Part shown: piece after piece, positions 19,830-31,142 of the stretch
How positions within the stretch are numbered: position 1 is the first letter of the stretch
How the letters are laid out: the number at the start of each line of letters is the position of its first letter
Assembly (NCBI GenBank): GCA_014898425.1
Contig: RCSZ01000004.1
Location: 1,736,001 to 1,800,000 of the forward strand
From: Botryotinia globosa
Lineage: Eukaryota; Ascomycota; Leotiomycetes; Helotiales; Sclerotiniaceae
DNA: 64,000 nt
Direction of reading: 5' to 3'
The notes under the pieces: model-generated
Seen by the model: only the letters and a program-made list of their open reading frames with translations
What the model was told of the DNA's origin: nothing
Databases searched by the model: none
Made by a program: the position numbers and the translations under genes

Positions 19830-21899
19830 TTAAGAAGCAGGAACAGCTCCTATAGCTTCTTGAGATAACGGACTTTTGTCTGCAGGCTTCTCAGTCTCTG
19901 AGGCAGGCTCGGCACCCTCTGTTGATGGTGCAGACTCTGTAGAATTCGTTGCCGATGCCTCAGAGGTAGGTGCTTCTGCAGGGATTGCCTCGATCTTAGC
20001 TTTATCATCTTTAATGCCTCCCACAACCCTCAGACCATCGGCTTTTCGTGTCATGTTATCGATGTCAGCCTTTCTCTTCAATCGTTGCTTGACTTCGGAG
20101 ACTAGTGCGTCAAGATTGACCATAACACCGTCCTTCTCAGGGTGGCCATCCCTTAAACCATTCTCCTTAATCTTAACTTTGCCTTGAGCAATTTCATCCT
20201 CGCCAAGGATGACGCTGAAAGGTACACCATTAACTTCAGCAGCCTTAAACTGATTTGGCAATTTTGGTTTGACTTTGTATAGGAACTCCGCCTAGGGGAC
20301 TTGTTAGTACACACAAGGTTCTTCAGAAACTTAGAATATGTTTTGACTTACCTTGATGCCAGCCTCCCAAAGAGTGGAGCAAATTGACATTCGTTCTTTC
20401 AGTAGCCCTGTGAAACCCTTTCCTCCAAATGCCATGACGAAGCAGTCTACGTCGTTGTTACGTACTTGCTCTGCTGTTTGCTCTTCCTCCATTCTAGCTT
20501 TAGTTATAGAGAAAATTCTATCTACACCGAACGAAATACCGACGCAAGGAATTTGCTTTCCTTTTCCAGCAAACATACCAACAAGGTTATCGTAACGTCC
20601 ACCAGCTGCGACACTTCCAACACCGACGCTAGGGTCTGATGAGCGATCCTCATCAGCATCAGCCACTTTCTTAGGTTTCTTCGAAGATTTTGGCGGGGCA
20701 GCAGTGGCAGCAGACGTGCTCACAAGAGGTGCAGACCCTTCTGTAACAACCTCATAAATGATTCCTGTGTAATAATCAAGTCCTCTTGCTAAACTCAAAT
20801 CGAATGAAACATTCTCTAAACATTTGAATGCCTCGAGATAACCGAACAGAAGATCCATATCTTCCAAGCCGGCCTTCATAGAAGCATTGGCCATCAACTT
20901 CTCATCAGCTTGTAATTTGCTGAGGAGGTCCTTCCTGCCTTTCTGTACGACATACTCTCCAATTCTGTCTGCAACATCTTCTGCCAAACCCTTTTCTTCT
21001 GTCATCTCTTTACGTACATCTTCCCATGGTAGTTTGTCGAGCTTGTCAACTGCTGAGGAGATTGTGCGAATCTTGTCCTCTGGAACTCCACAAACTTCGA
21101 AGATTCCGTCTAATATTTTTCTGTGGTTGAGTTTGATGGTATATCGTCCCTTCCAGCCAAGACCCTCGAACACTTCAGTTGCAACCCTGATAATCTCAGC
21201 ATCAGGCAACATAGGATCATAGACACCCGCGATATCAAAATCGCATTGGTAGAATTCTCTCATACGGCCTTTGGTCATTGCTGGCTGATCTCGTCTGTAG
21301 ACTTTTGCAATGTGATATCTCTTGATACTTTGAACGCTTCCATTCATGGCCAACCATCTTGCAAATGGTACTGTCAGATCATATCTGAGTGAGCAGATCT
21401 CACCACCTTGGTCAGCCAAGTCATAGATGAGTTTGCTGTCTTCGCCATATTTCCCTGCGAGAATATCCTTTAACTCGAAAACCGGGGTATCGATAGTGAC
21501 CGCCCCGTGACGCTTGAAGGCTTCTGTGATAGTGGAAAAGATTTTGTCCCGAATGACCATATCCTTCCCTTGCCCTATTGAAATAAGTATCATATCACAT
21601 GTCGGTGATGATTAGAGATAAGGACGCAATTGCGTATAGCAATGTGACAGAGATATATGGAATTACCTACAATCCTTCGTCCCCTTGGGAGTCTTCAACT
21701 CAAACTTTGGTCCTTTGGCCATGTTTAATTCTTCGTAGTATTGTTTTCTTTCTGCTTTTGAGAGAGCGGGGGTTGCTGGGGCCCAAGCCGAACGTGAATT
21801 GGGAATTCTTAAAAGTTGTGGAAGTTGTGGAAGTCGTGAAAGTCGTGAAAGTCGTGACGATCTCGCAGATCTAAATAACTGAGTTTGCAAGACCTTCAT
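19830..21899 (-). CDS. HTS1: Histidyl-tRNA synthetase, dual cytosolic/mitochondrial form
   Basis: Three exons on the minus strand: 21899-21671, 21574-20352 and 20291-19830, giving 637 residues. Class II motifs are visible: motif 1 around [15 protein letters not shown], motif 2 with [20 protein letters not shown], the HisRS signatures ARGLDYYTG and GGRYDNLV, and motif 3 with GISFGVDR. The first donor is GTAGGT, which splices GAT-T to GG and makes the expected K-G-T-K-D-W-Q-G-K-D-M. The obvious GTAATT six bases from it would shift the frame. Residues 1-59 are Arg/Ser/Leu-rich without acids at the start, typical of a mitochondrial presequence. M60 (codon 21722-21720) starts [14 protein letters not shown], the usual cytosolic N-terminus. 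In yeast HTS1 the two forms come from alternative starts, and the same is inferred here. The C-terminal anticodon-binding domain ends in an Ala/Glu/Ser-rich tail. Confidence 0.95.
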
Positions 21900-22284
21900 T
21901 CACTTTCTCATATCTATATGGAGGTTGAGAAGGTCAATTTCTTTGATTCTGAGTCATCTGGGGTGCCTCGAATTTTTTGTTTTTATGCAGAATGGCGAGG
22001 CTGAGTACGGTAACTGTAGTGACATAGAATTCGCTTGCAGTTTGTTGGTGCGGGGAGATGCGTTGCCTCATTCGATCGGTGATCGGTGAAATCTGGTAAA
22101 AAGTTCCGATGAAGCTTGGAACTAAAATAAATGGTGGAACGGAACCTTGGAAGCTTTCAAGTACTGTCTGTACGTACGGGACCCTTAGGAAATCGATACA
22201 GCTACAGCTTGCTTATCCTGCTCTTTCCTTCCCTCGTCATTTACATCAAATACGTGGTCATTCAGCCCGCATGTAGAGCTAATC
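21900..22284. promoter_or_regulatory. Shared divergent promoter of HTS1 and VPS33
   Basis: 385 bp separate the two start codons, which face away from each other, so both promoters must lie here or overlap. A direct repeat of GATCGGT occurs at 22074-22087. No clear TATA box is visible, as expected for housekeeping genes. Confidence 0.6.
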
Positions 22285-24628
22285 ATGGCTCCTCATGCTG
22301 GGTTTGATACAGATCAGATTAAAGATAAAGCGAGGAAGGATTTATTATACTTATTAGAGGGTGTAAGTAAGGCCTCACCGTCTCCCATGCTGCTCGAGGT
22401 TGCAGCTGACATGTTAATCTTCGCAGGTTCGCGGAAAGAAGAATCTCGTACTTGAACAGAGTTTGGCTGGTCCACTTGGCGTAATTGTCAAGTTTTCGAC
22501 TCTTCAAGATTACGGTGTCGATAAGGTCTTCTTCTTAGAGAATGGCAATGCAGATGTTAGCCAGCAGAATGTCGTGTTCATTGCTAGGGGAGAGAGTGCG
22601 AAACATGCTCAATCAATAGCTGGTAAGTACTTGGTCATTCTTGTCACTCTTCATTCTTTTCTTTTCTTTTCTTGTACCTTTGATGGGATCTCAAAAGTAG
22701 ACCTTATGGCTGTATTTCTCCAACTCTATTCGGTCAATCTTGATCCCTATATGAACAATTCTCATATATTTGAACAACACGATCATAAGCATGTCTTCGA
22801 TTTCAATTTGTGTTTAATGCTATCAGAACGTGCTGACAGTCTCAGATCATATCAAACGCATGCAGCGAGAGAGCCAGACAGGACATGAATTTTCCATATT
22901 TTGGGTCCCACGAAGAACATTAGTATCAGAAAAGATTCTTGAAGAAGCTGGCGTACTGGGTGATACCAGTATTGCCGAGTTTCCTCTCTATTTTCTTCCG
23001 CTGGAAAAGGACCTCTTGTCATTAGAATTGGACGAATCGTTCGAAGATTTATATCTACGAAAAGACCCAACGCCGACATTTCTCCTCGCACGTGCTTTGA
23101 TGCTCATACAACAAAAACATGGCCTATTCCCTAGAATGACTGGGCAGGGTGATAATGCGAAGAAACTTGCCGATCTCCTTTTACGAATGCGACAAGAATT
23201 GATCGCGGGCGAAGATTCCAATGAAAGCAATAAACTTGGACTCTCCCCAAGTAACACGGTCGAAAGCCTCATTATTATCGATCGCGAAATTGATTACGCG
23301 ACCCCTTTACTGACGCAATTAACATACGAGGGGCTGATTGACGAGGCGGTAGGCATTCAACATAGTCAAGCCGATGTGGATTCATCTATTGTGGGGTCTG
23401 CTCCTCAAGCCCCTCAAGGGTCCTCGAAAACAGTCGGAGCAGCACCTGTACAAGCCAAAAAGCGGAAAATAATACTGGACTCGTCCGATAAACTTTATTC
23501 TCAATTGAGAGATACCAATTTTGCTATTGTTGGACCGCTCCTCAACAAGGTCGCACGACGCCTGAAAGATGATTATGAAAGTAGACACGGAACAAAAAGT
23601 ACTGCAGAATTGAGAGACTTTGTCAACAAGCTCCCAGGTTACCAAGCCGAGCAGCAAAGCTTGAAAATACATACTGGTTTAGCAGAAGAGATAATGAAAC
23701 ATACTCGTACAGAACAATTCAGCAAACTGCTAGAAGTTCAACAAAATCTGGTCGCCGGTGCAGATCCGTCTTCCCAGCACGACGCCATCGAAGAGCTCAT
23801 TGCTCGAGATGCCCCTCTCCCTGAAGTCTTAAGACTTTTGTGCCTGGAATCATGCATCTCTGGCGGTATCAAACCTCGCGAATTGGATACGTTCAAGAAA
23901 ATGATCCTACAAGCGTATGGGTACCAGCACATGCTCACCATGGATGCTCTGGAAAAATTACAATTACTACTGTCAAGGACATCTCCAATGGCATCAATGA
24001 TTCCCATGACCGGAGCTGGAGCTCAACCTGGTGCCAATACCAATTATACTTATCTGCGAAAACAACTTCGCCTAATTGTTGATGAAGTTAACGAGCACGA
24101 TCCAAATGATATCGCTTATGTCTACAGTGGTTACGCGCCACTTTCAATACGCCTTGTTCAATGCATATTGCAAAAACAATATATTATTTCGATGACCAGA
24201 GGAGGAAATGCGAACAATACTGCGAGCGTGGCTACTGGCGGCTCTTCTCAAGGCTGGCGAGGATTTGATGAACCATTGAAGCATGTGCGAGGCCAGACCT
24301 TCGATGAAGTACAAAAAGGGGAAGATAAAGCTGTCAAAGCGAGAGCCCTTCTCACGGGCAGTGGTGAGAAAAAGACCGTTTTTGTTGTATTCCTAGGGGG
24401 AATAACATTTACAGAGGTTGCAGCTTTGAGATTCATCGCGAAGCAAGAAGAAGGTATGCATTCCGTTATCATTTTCTAGACACTTCAACATCACTTACTA
24501 AGAGACATACAGCACGAAAGCAAATCATTATATGCACAACCTCGATCATAAATGGGAATCGAATGATGGATGTAGCGATAGAGAAGGACTCGTTGGGCAG
24601 AACTAGTGTGCCGGACGTAACATTATGA
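22285..24628 (+). CDS. VPS33: Vacuolar sorting protein VPS33, Sec1/Munc18 family
   Basis: Four exons: 22285-22362, 22427-22622, 22846-24453 and 24513-24628, giving 665 residues. Sec1-domain landmarks appear in order: GKKNLVLEQSLAGPLGVIVK at the N-terminus, HEFSIFWVPRRTLVSEKILE, the LIIIDREIDYATPLLTQLTY block, and the C-terminal VVFLGGITFTEVAALRFIAK followed by the conserved IIICTTSIINGNRM. Family knowledge: Vps33 is the SM subunit of HOPS and CORVET, binding SNARE bundles for fusion at endosomes and the vacuole. Intron 2 (223 nt) is long for this window and contains spurious frames, but splicing it joins A-D-H-I-K-R-M-Q as expected. Divergent from HTS1. Confidence 0.95.
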
Positions 24629-25306
24629 TGAACAATGAGAAATATCATGAACAAAAGATAAAAAGGGGCAGAAGTCCCAACTCACTTCAATAATAGTAAT
24701 CTTAAATCAAAATATTTGCCAACAATGAAACTACGTGCAACATATCCTCTTGACCTTCCTCCCCTAGGGATCTGGAATGCAATGCTATAATAAGATCGGA
24801 GTTCTTGCAATTTTAGGGTTCCATGTCAACTTCGTTCTAAACTAAATAAACACCACACGTGATCGCTATCCGCATCTTTTGCCCGCCCGAGATCCCATAA
24901 GACATGATATATCCATATCGTACGACACAACGATCAACAAATCTCTTCGAGTCCTAAAAAAACTTTCATAACTTTCGCCTGCGACTCCTGATGACATAGG
25001 GAGAATAACACATATGAGACTCGGCGCGGTGTACGACATACATCGCAATATGTTGAATGATAGAGGTGAGGCCAATCCACGTGTAAGACGTATATCTCTA
25101 CATGTTAGTTATATGAAGGTTCTAACACCACCAGAACAGATATTTGAGAGTACATCATATCGAATTGGACAATAATAAGGGGTTATTTCGGCTCGTGGCT
25201 TGAGGCTGTTCATGGGCAATTCGTCGTCTCCTAACTCTGAGCCTCCGAACATACTTTTATATCAAAGCATTCCAAGGAAGAAGTCACCGGGTTTAGACCT
25301 CCCAGC
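24629..25306. other. Intergenic region upstream of LSD1
   Basis: 3' UTR of VPS33 and the promoter and leader of the LSD1 gene. AT-rich, with no recognised gene or repeat. Confidence 0.6.
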
Positions 25307-28300
25307 ATGGCAACCACGATGGATGCCCAGATAAGTCAACAAGATGACTTAGGTCACGATACATTGATGGGATTTCAAGAATTAGATTCCCATCTTGCTA
25401 TATTTGAGTCTACGGAGAACCGAAGAGATTCATCTACCCCGGGTACTATATCTACTCCTGGCTTCGATGCAACAATCGACACCATTGAAACGCAGCCTGC
25501 TTTTGAGACCTTTGAGCATACCATTATCGTTGATACCTCGACCGATCATTTCCAATCTGATATCAAATCCCGTGCAAGGGTCATTAAAGATCCTAAACCT
25601 AGTACTAACGGCGATAAGAAGTATGTATTGATGCGTTATCTCCTCTTGTCTTTTGAAGTCCTCAGTTGAGCTGTCAATGTTAATTGGCTTTTATTAGTAG
25701 AGCTGCACGCCAATTGAAACACGCGTCGGATGGCAACATACACCTACAGCCCGAAAGCGCTCGAGACTCTTTAGCCTCTTCAATGACTACAGATCATGAT
25801 GATGGTTCTTCTTCACTGTCCTCACTGTCAAGCCATCCTAATTCTCCAACAGTCGATAAAAATTCCGGGGTGGCTACAAAGGCATCATCCTTGAGTGGAA
25901 ATAGACCGACATATAATGTACGCCCGAAAGAATCGATACCTACGGATGTTCATCCAGCAGAATATGCCAGACAATGTATTGCTGCAGCAGAATCGTCACG
26001 ACTCAGTCCATACACTCTACACCCAGAGGAGTATCATATGTTACGTGGGCATATAAGCCATCAACAGGTCACGACGTATCTCAATATTAGAAATGGAATA
26101 CTCCGACTCTGGACACGTAATCCCTCGATACATGTAATGCGAGATGAAGCTATTGGTTGTGCAAGAGACACGCGTTGGTTTGAAACTGCTCGAGTTTGTC
26201 ACGAATGGTTAGCTAGGCGTGGTTACATTAACTACGGCTGTCTCGAGAACCCAGAGTCCAAAATAGATCACAACGAGATGCAAAAAACTGGACCCAGGCG
26301 CACCATCGCTGTAATCGGAGCTGGTATGTCTGGCTTAGGTTGTGCTAGGCAATTAGAAAGCCTCTTTGCCCAATTCGAACATCGTTTTCATGAAATGGGC
26401 GAGGCATTACCTCGTGTAGTCATAGTTGAAGGCAGAGACCGAGTTGGTGGAAGAGTTTACTCCCGTCAATTCGAGTCACGACCCGAATATCCAACTCTGT
26501 TTCCTGGTAGTCGATACACTGCAGAAATTGGTGGTATGATTATTACTGGGTTTGATCGTGGCAATCCTTTGAATATCATCGTAAGAGGACAACTGGCGCT
26601 ACCTTATCATCCGTTGAAGCCGGATACCACGATATATGATGATGGCCACCCAGTCGACCTCCAACGCGATCAACAAGCCGAGAAGCTTTTCAATTACATT
26701 CTCGATCGTGTTGGCGAGTATAAATTTAAGATCCCACTACCGCCTCTTATAGATGGTGATAGAGACCATTTAGAAGCAGGACGCGATGGTAATGGGGATG
26801 GGTCAAGAACCATCAGCGAGGTTGAGAACAGGGCCAGCATCGCCCCGCAGTCTGCTGCAAGTGAAAAATCATCTGCTGCCGAAGAAATGGTGCCTGTGGC
26901 ATCGGATAGGCTCACTGGCAGAGCTCATTTGGAGCCAGGAATTCCAGCCGTGCATACTGCTGCTTACAAAGCCCGCGAGATTGGATGGCAGCTTAGGGAT
27001 GGTATTGGCATTGAATCTGACCTCGACCTCGAACGCTCGACGAGTAAGGAGAATGCTACACTTGGGTCAGTATTCGATGACGCGATTCGACAATATATGA
27101 GAATGATTGATTTCACACCCCTCGATCTCAGACTTATCAATTGGCATGTTGCAAACCTTGAATATAGTAATGCGATTACTTGCAATAAGTTAAGTCTGGG
27201 GGGCTGGGATCTAGATGCTGGTAATGAATGGGAAGGCAAGCATACAATGGTCACAGGGGGCTATCAGCAAGTCCCCCGAGGTCTATTAAATTTTCCCCGG
27301 TTACTGGATGTGAAGAAAAAGAGTGCAGTAAAACGCATTTGTTATAATCCTCATGGTACCATTTCCTCAAGTAGGATTGACTGTGAAAATGGCGAGTCAA
27401 TCGAGGCAAATTATATCGTTTCCACTATCCCACTGGGTGTTTTGAAGCAGAACAAGATCGAATTCGAACCAAAATTACCTTCATGGAAAACCGGGGCAAT
27501 TCAACGAATTGGATATGGAATCCTCAATAAAGTTATATTAGTTTTCAAAGAGTCTTTTTGGGATCAAAGCCGGGATATCTTTGGGACCCTTCGTAATCCA
27601 CCCAACAAGTCCAGCTTGGAACAAGGAGAATACTTCACACACAGAGGAAGATTTTTCCAGTGGTTCAATTGCACCAATACTTCCGGCGTGCCAACTCTGT
27701 TGGCTCTCATGGCTGGCGATGCAGCATTTTACACGGAGAAGACCTCAAACGAAGATTTGGTATCTGAGGCTACAAACGTTCTACGAGGAGTTTTCGGTGA
27801 TCATATTCCTATGCCTGTAGAGTCAATTGTTACTCGTTGGGGTCAAGACCAATTCTCTCGCGGCAGTTACTCTTACACAGGGCCAAATTTTCAAAGTGAT
27901 GATTATGGGGTTATGGCTAAGCCTGTTGGCAATCTCTTCTTTGGTGGAGAGCACACTTGTGGTACACATCCAGCCACTGTTCACGGAGCTTACATCTCGG
28001 GTCTCAGAGCAGCCTCCGAAGTATTAGAGTCTATCATTGGACCAATAGAAATACCAGAACGTCTTGTTCCACCCAAAGAGTCAGCGTCAAAGAGAAAGGC
28101 CGAGGCCATTGAAGTGCCCAAGGATCCAAAGCAAGCTCGTCTCGAGGCGTATGAAATCAAAATATGGAATGCGATATATGCCAAGCTTGGTGATCGACCT
28201 TGGAAGCCTTCAAAGAACCACTCTAATTCATATCAAATGTACAGTAAGGATACATGGGAGGAAGCCAAAAGGAGATGTGAGGAAGGGCGACGGCCAGGGA

Positions 28301-28614
28301 AAGGCAAACCGATCACCAATGAAGTTAAGAAAATGATCACGAAAATGTGGAATGAAGCTCCAGAGGATGTAAAGAAACCTTATATTGACAAGGCTCTCGA
28401 ACGAAAGCAAATTTATCAAGATGCTGTTGCGGAATATAACGTAAAATCGGCGAAATGGGATAAAGATGCTTGGGATTTCCGAGTACAATATGAAAAGGAT
28501 CACCCAAGCTTACCGGGTCCAGACGAAGATATTGGTAGTCCTTGGAGGCGTGATAGAAGAGCTAAGAGAACGAGTGGTTATGCTGAAGATTCTGAATCCG
28601 AACTGGATTTGTAA
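25307..28614 (+). CDS. LSD1-type lysine-specific histone demethylase with SWIRM and HMG box
   Basis: Two exons: 25307-25620 and 25698-28614, giving 1076 residues. Order of domains: disordered Ser/Thr-rich N-terminus; SWIRM (about 190-287; around EEYHMLRGHISHQQV and ARVCHEWLARRGYINYG); FAD-binding amine oxidase starting with the dinucleotide motif VIGAGMSGLGCARQL near 310; and a C-terminal HMG box (about 938-1020; RPWKPSKNHSNSYQMYSK, with MWNEAPEDVKKPYIDKA). K716 in GYGILNKVILVF matches the LSD1 catalytic Lys. A charged insertion (GDRDHLEAGRDGNGDGS onwards) interrupts the oxidase domain, and no long tower coiled coil is seen. Family knowledge: fungal members with an HMG box act in heterochromatin control (N. 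crassa LSD1 complex, A. nidulans HdmA). The intron ends in TAGTAG, so two acceptors three bases apart can be used (residues N-R or K). Confidence 0.93.
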
Positions 28615-29075
28615 AGTGGATTCCTGGGTTTGCATTGCATTCGCATTGTACGATAAGTATGGGTCATGATTCATTACAATGGAGTTATTACATTGATCCG
28701 GGACACTCTCAAAAGGGTGGTGGTTAAACTCTGGCGTATGGGTGAAACTCTGATGGAGGGAACTTGGTCCAAACAGGAGGACGGTGAATGGATGGGTTGC
28801 ATATAGCTGGATTTTCTTGCTTGTGTCTTTTTGACTCAATGTTGTATGTACGCCTGAATAGCATATACATAATCTTTCAATATAGTAAAAAAATTTCCTT
28901 GCAAATATCCTGACTTGCCGTTTTTTAATGAATAGTTTCCTCGGTATCTGCGAACATCAAATAGTCGTTATCGTTAATCAGACCCTTGCTTTCGCTAAAA
29001 CGTAGCTCTAACGTCAACCCCTCCATCTTCAACATTGACAACGCAAGCTCCATACTTCATACAACCACCTTCAAA
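28615..29075. other. Intergenic region between LSD1 and CAP2
   Basis: The LSD1 3' UTR runs into the short promoter of the capping-protein gene in the same direction. No further feature was seen. Confidence 0.6.
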
Positions 29076-30120
29076 ATGGCAGAAGTCGATCAATTCGATA
29101 GCGCGCTGTAAGTTGTTACTTCCTTTTTCTTGGTCCAAGATTCGAAATCTGCGAGTGAAATTTCATTTAGGGAACGGAACGTATCAACTGATCAACCTCT
29201 ACAGGGATCTCCTCCGCCGTCTCAACCCAAAACATACCACCGCCCATTTAAACTCTCTTATTGACCTCGTTCCCTCCTTAACAGAAGATCTCCTAAGCTC
29301 TGTCGATCAACCTCTTACTATTTCCCGCTGTCGCAAAACTGGTCGCGATTACCTTCTCTGCGATTATAACCGTGATGGCGATAGCTATCGTTCCCCATGG
29401 AGTGGTGAATTCGAGACACCTGTAGGTGGCACAACACCAGGTGGTATTGATGATCAAGGAAACAATGATGGAGCTGGAGAAGGTGCCGTTCCTAGTGAAC
29501 GGGTCAGAAAAATGGAGATTAGAGCAAATGAGGCTTTTGATGTTTACAGGGAGTTATATTATGAGGGTGGTGTTAGTAGTGTTTATTTCTGGAACTTGGA
29601 TGATGGATTTGCGGGTGTGGTTTTATTGAAGAAAGGTGAGAATGATATCTTTTGATACTTTTTGAGTGGTCATATTTGGCATATTGAGAGGTGGCCATTT
29701 ATTATGGAAGCTAATTCGAGATTTATAGTTGCACCTTCATCATCCAACTCCGCCGGTTCTTGGGACAGCATTCACGTATTCGAAGCTGTTGACCGTGCTC
29801 GTACCGCCCATTACAAGCTCACATCTACCGTAATTCTTTCCCTTTCTACCAATGGCAATGAGCTCGGCGAAATGGATCTTAGCGGAAACATGACACGACA
29901 GATCGAAGCGGATTTACCAATTCAAGATGATGCGGAACATATAGCTAATATTGGAAGACTTGTCGAGGATATGGAGTTGAAGATGAGAAATTTGTTACAA
30001 GAGGTTTATTTTGGGAAGGCAAAGGATGTAGTTGGGGATTTGAGAAGTTTGGGAAGCTTGAGTGAAGGGGCAAAAGAAAGAAAGGTTAGGGGTGAAATGT
30101 TGGATGCTATGAAAAGGTAG
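29076..30120 (+). CDS. CAP2: F-actin-capping protein subunit beta
   Basis: Three exons: 29076-29107, 29205-29635 and 29729-30120, giving 284 residues. The first exon encodes only [10 protein letters not shown] plus two bases. Splicing gives [11 protein letters not shown], the CapZ-beta start. Then come [69 protein letters not shown], and [17 protein letters not shown] with [11 protein letters not shown] at the C-terminal tentacle. Family knowledge: the alpha/beta heterodimer caps actin filament barbed ends and is also part of dynactin. The alpha partner is not in this window. A Gly/Asn/Asp-rich insert ([19 protein letters not shown]) is typical of filamentous fungi. Confidence 0.96.
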
Positions 30121-31043
30121 ATAGATAGATAAGGGGTATATAGAGCATTTTGGAATGGGGCAAGCTTAGATGAATGGAGTGGATATGTGTTATGTTTGCA
30201 TGAGATATGAAAATAATAAAGGAGCTTTTGATTCTTTGCTTTTGAAAGCCGTATAATTGAGTTCCGCTCAATCACCTATTATGTATACCATTCTTGCTAC
30301 TCGAGTACCATCTGCTGGTCATATTTGAGCTCTCACAAACACATTCATCTAAGAAGTCTATGGACAAAATAAATCACGTCAAAATAAAATTTCAAATATA
30401 CATTTGAATGATCGAACTGACATGAAACATTGAATGCATTTGACTATCTAACCTGAATGTGAACAATGAAAGGATCCATCTGATTGTTGTGCTCGAATTG
30501 GAACATTGAAAGCATTTAGAACATTGGATTGTCCCGTAAATTCGAAGGCTCAACATCAAACACATCCCCATTACATTTATATCAGAGTCTCTCTTTTCGA
30601 TTTCCACTTTCTTGTATGTATGGCATACATTGTTTTGAAAATCTACCTCAAAATCTCAATCACATTTTCGCCTTCTCTCACTGTTCGGTCTTCTCTCACT
30701 ATGTATTTCCTTCACATCGCTAAGGGAAGGGGGTGAGCTGCTAATCCCCTCTCTCCGAATTCCCCTCCACAATGTTGAAGACCTTCAAAATCTTTATACA
30801 ATAGGAATTTAATATATAAGACCATTGTTTAGGGTACGAGCATACAATCTAATCTAATAAAAACTCTTACGGTATAAAAGTGCCTTATTAACAAAAAGCT
30901 TCGGCGTGTCATCCTCATCCACTCCAATACCACTTACGCTAATTGACGAGCACTATACCTGTTTCATCTTCGTCTGTATGTTTTTTCTGCTGCTGTATAG
31001 ATTATATAAGAAAAACCACTCGACCTTCCAATCAAATCAGCTC
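30121..31043. other. Intergenic region between CAP2 and the tRNA gene
   Basis: 3' UTR of CAP2, then AT-rich DNA. Short frames around 30392-30736 overlap on both strands and have no recognisable features. The DNA immediately before the tRNA is the 5' flank expected for a Pol III gene. Confidence 0.55.
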
Positions 31044-31142
31044 GGGCTTCTGGCGCAATGGCAACGCGTTTGACTTCGACTTCTGTTAGAAATAACAGTC
31101 CTCTCCATCAAAAGATTGCAGGTTCGATCCCTGCGGGGCTCA
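31044..31142 (+). tRNA. tRNA-Arg, anticodon UCG, with 27-nt intron
   Basis: The cloverleaf can be drawn completely. The acceptor stem GGGCTTC pairs with GGGGCTC (four Watson-Crick and three G-U pairs). The D arm is GCGC-AATGGCAAC-GCG. The anticodon stem TTTGA pairs with TCAAA, and the loop begins C-T-T-C-G-A, placing TCG at 34-36. The T arm is GCAGG-TTCGATC-CCTGC, with A as discriminator. A 27-nt intron (31080-31106) sits one base 3' of the anticodon, the canonical place. A run of four T at 31152-31155 is a likely Pol III stop. UCG reads the CGA arginine codon. The A and B boxes (TGGCGCAATGG and GGTTCGATCC) are both intact. Confidence 0.9.
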
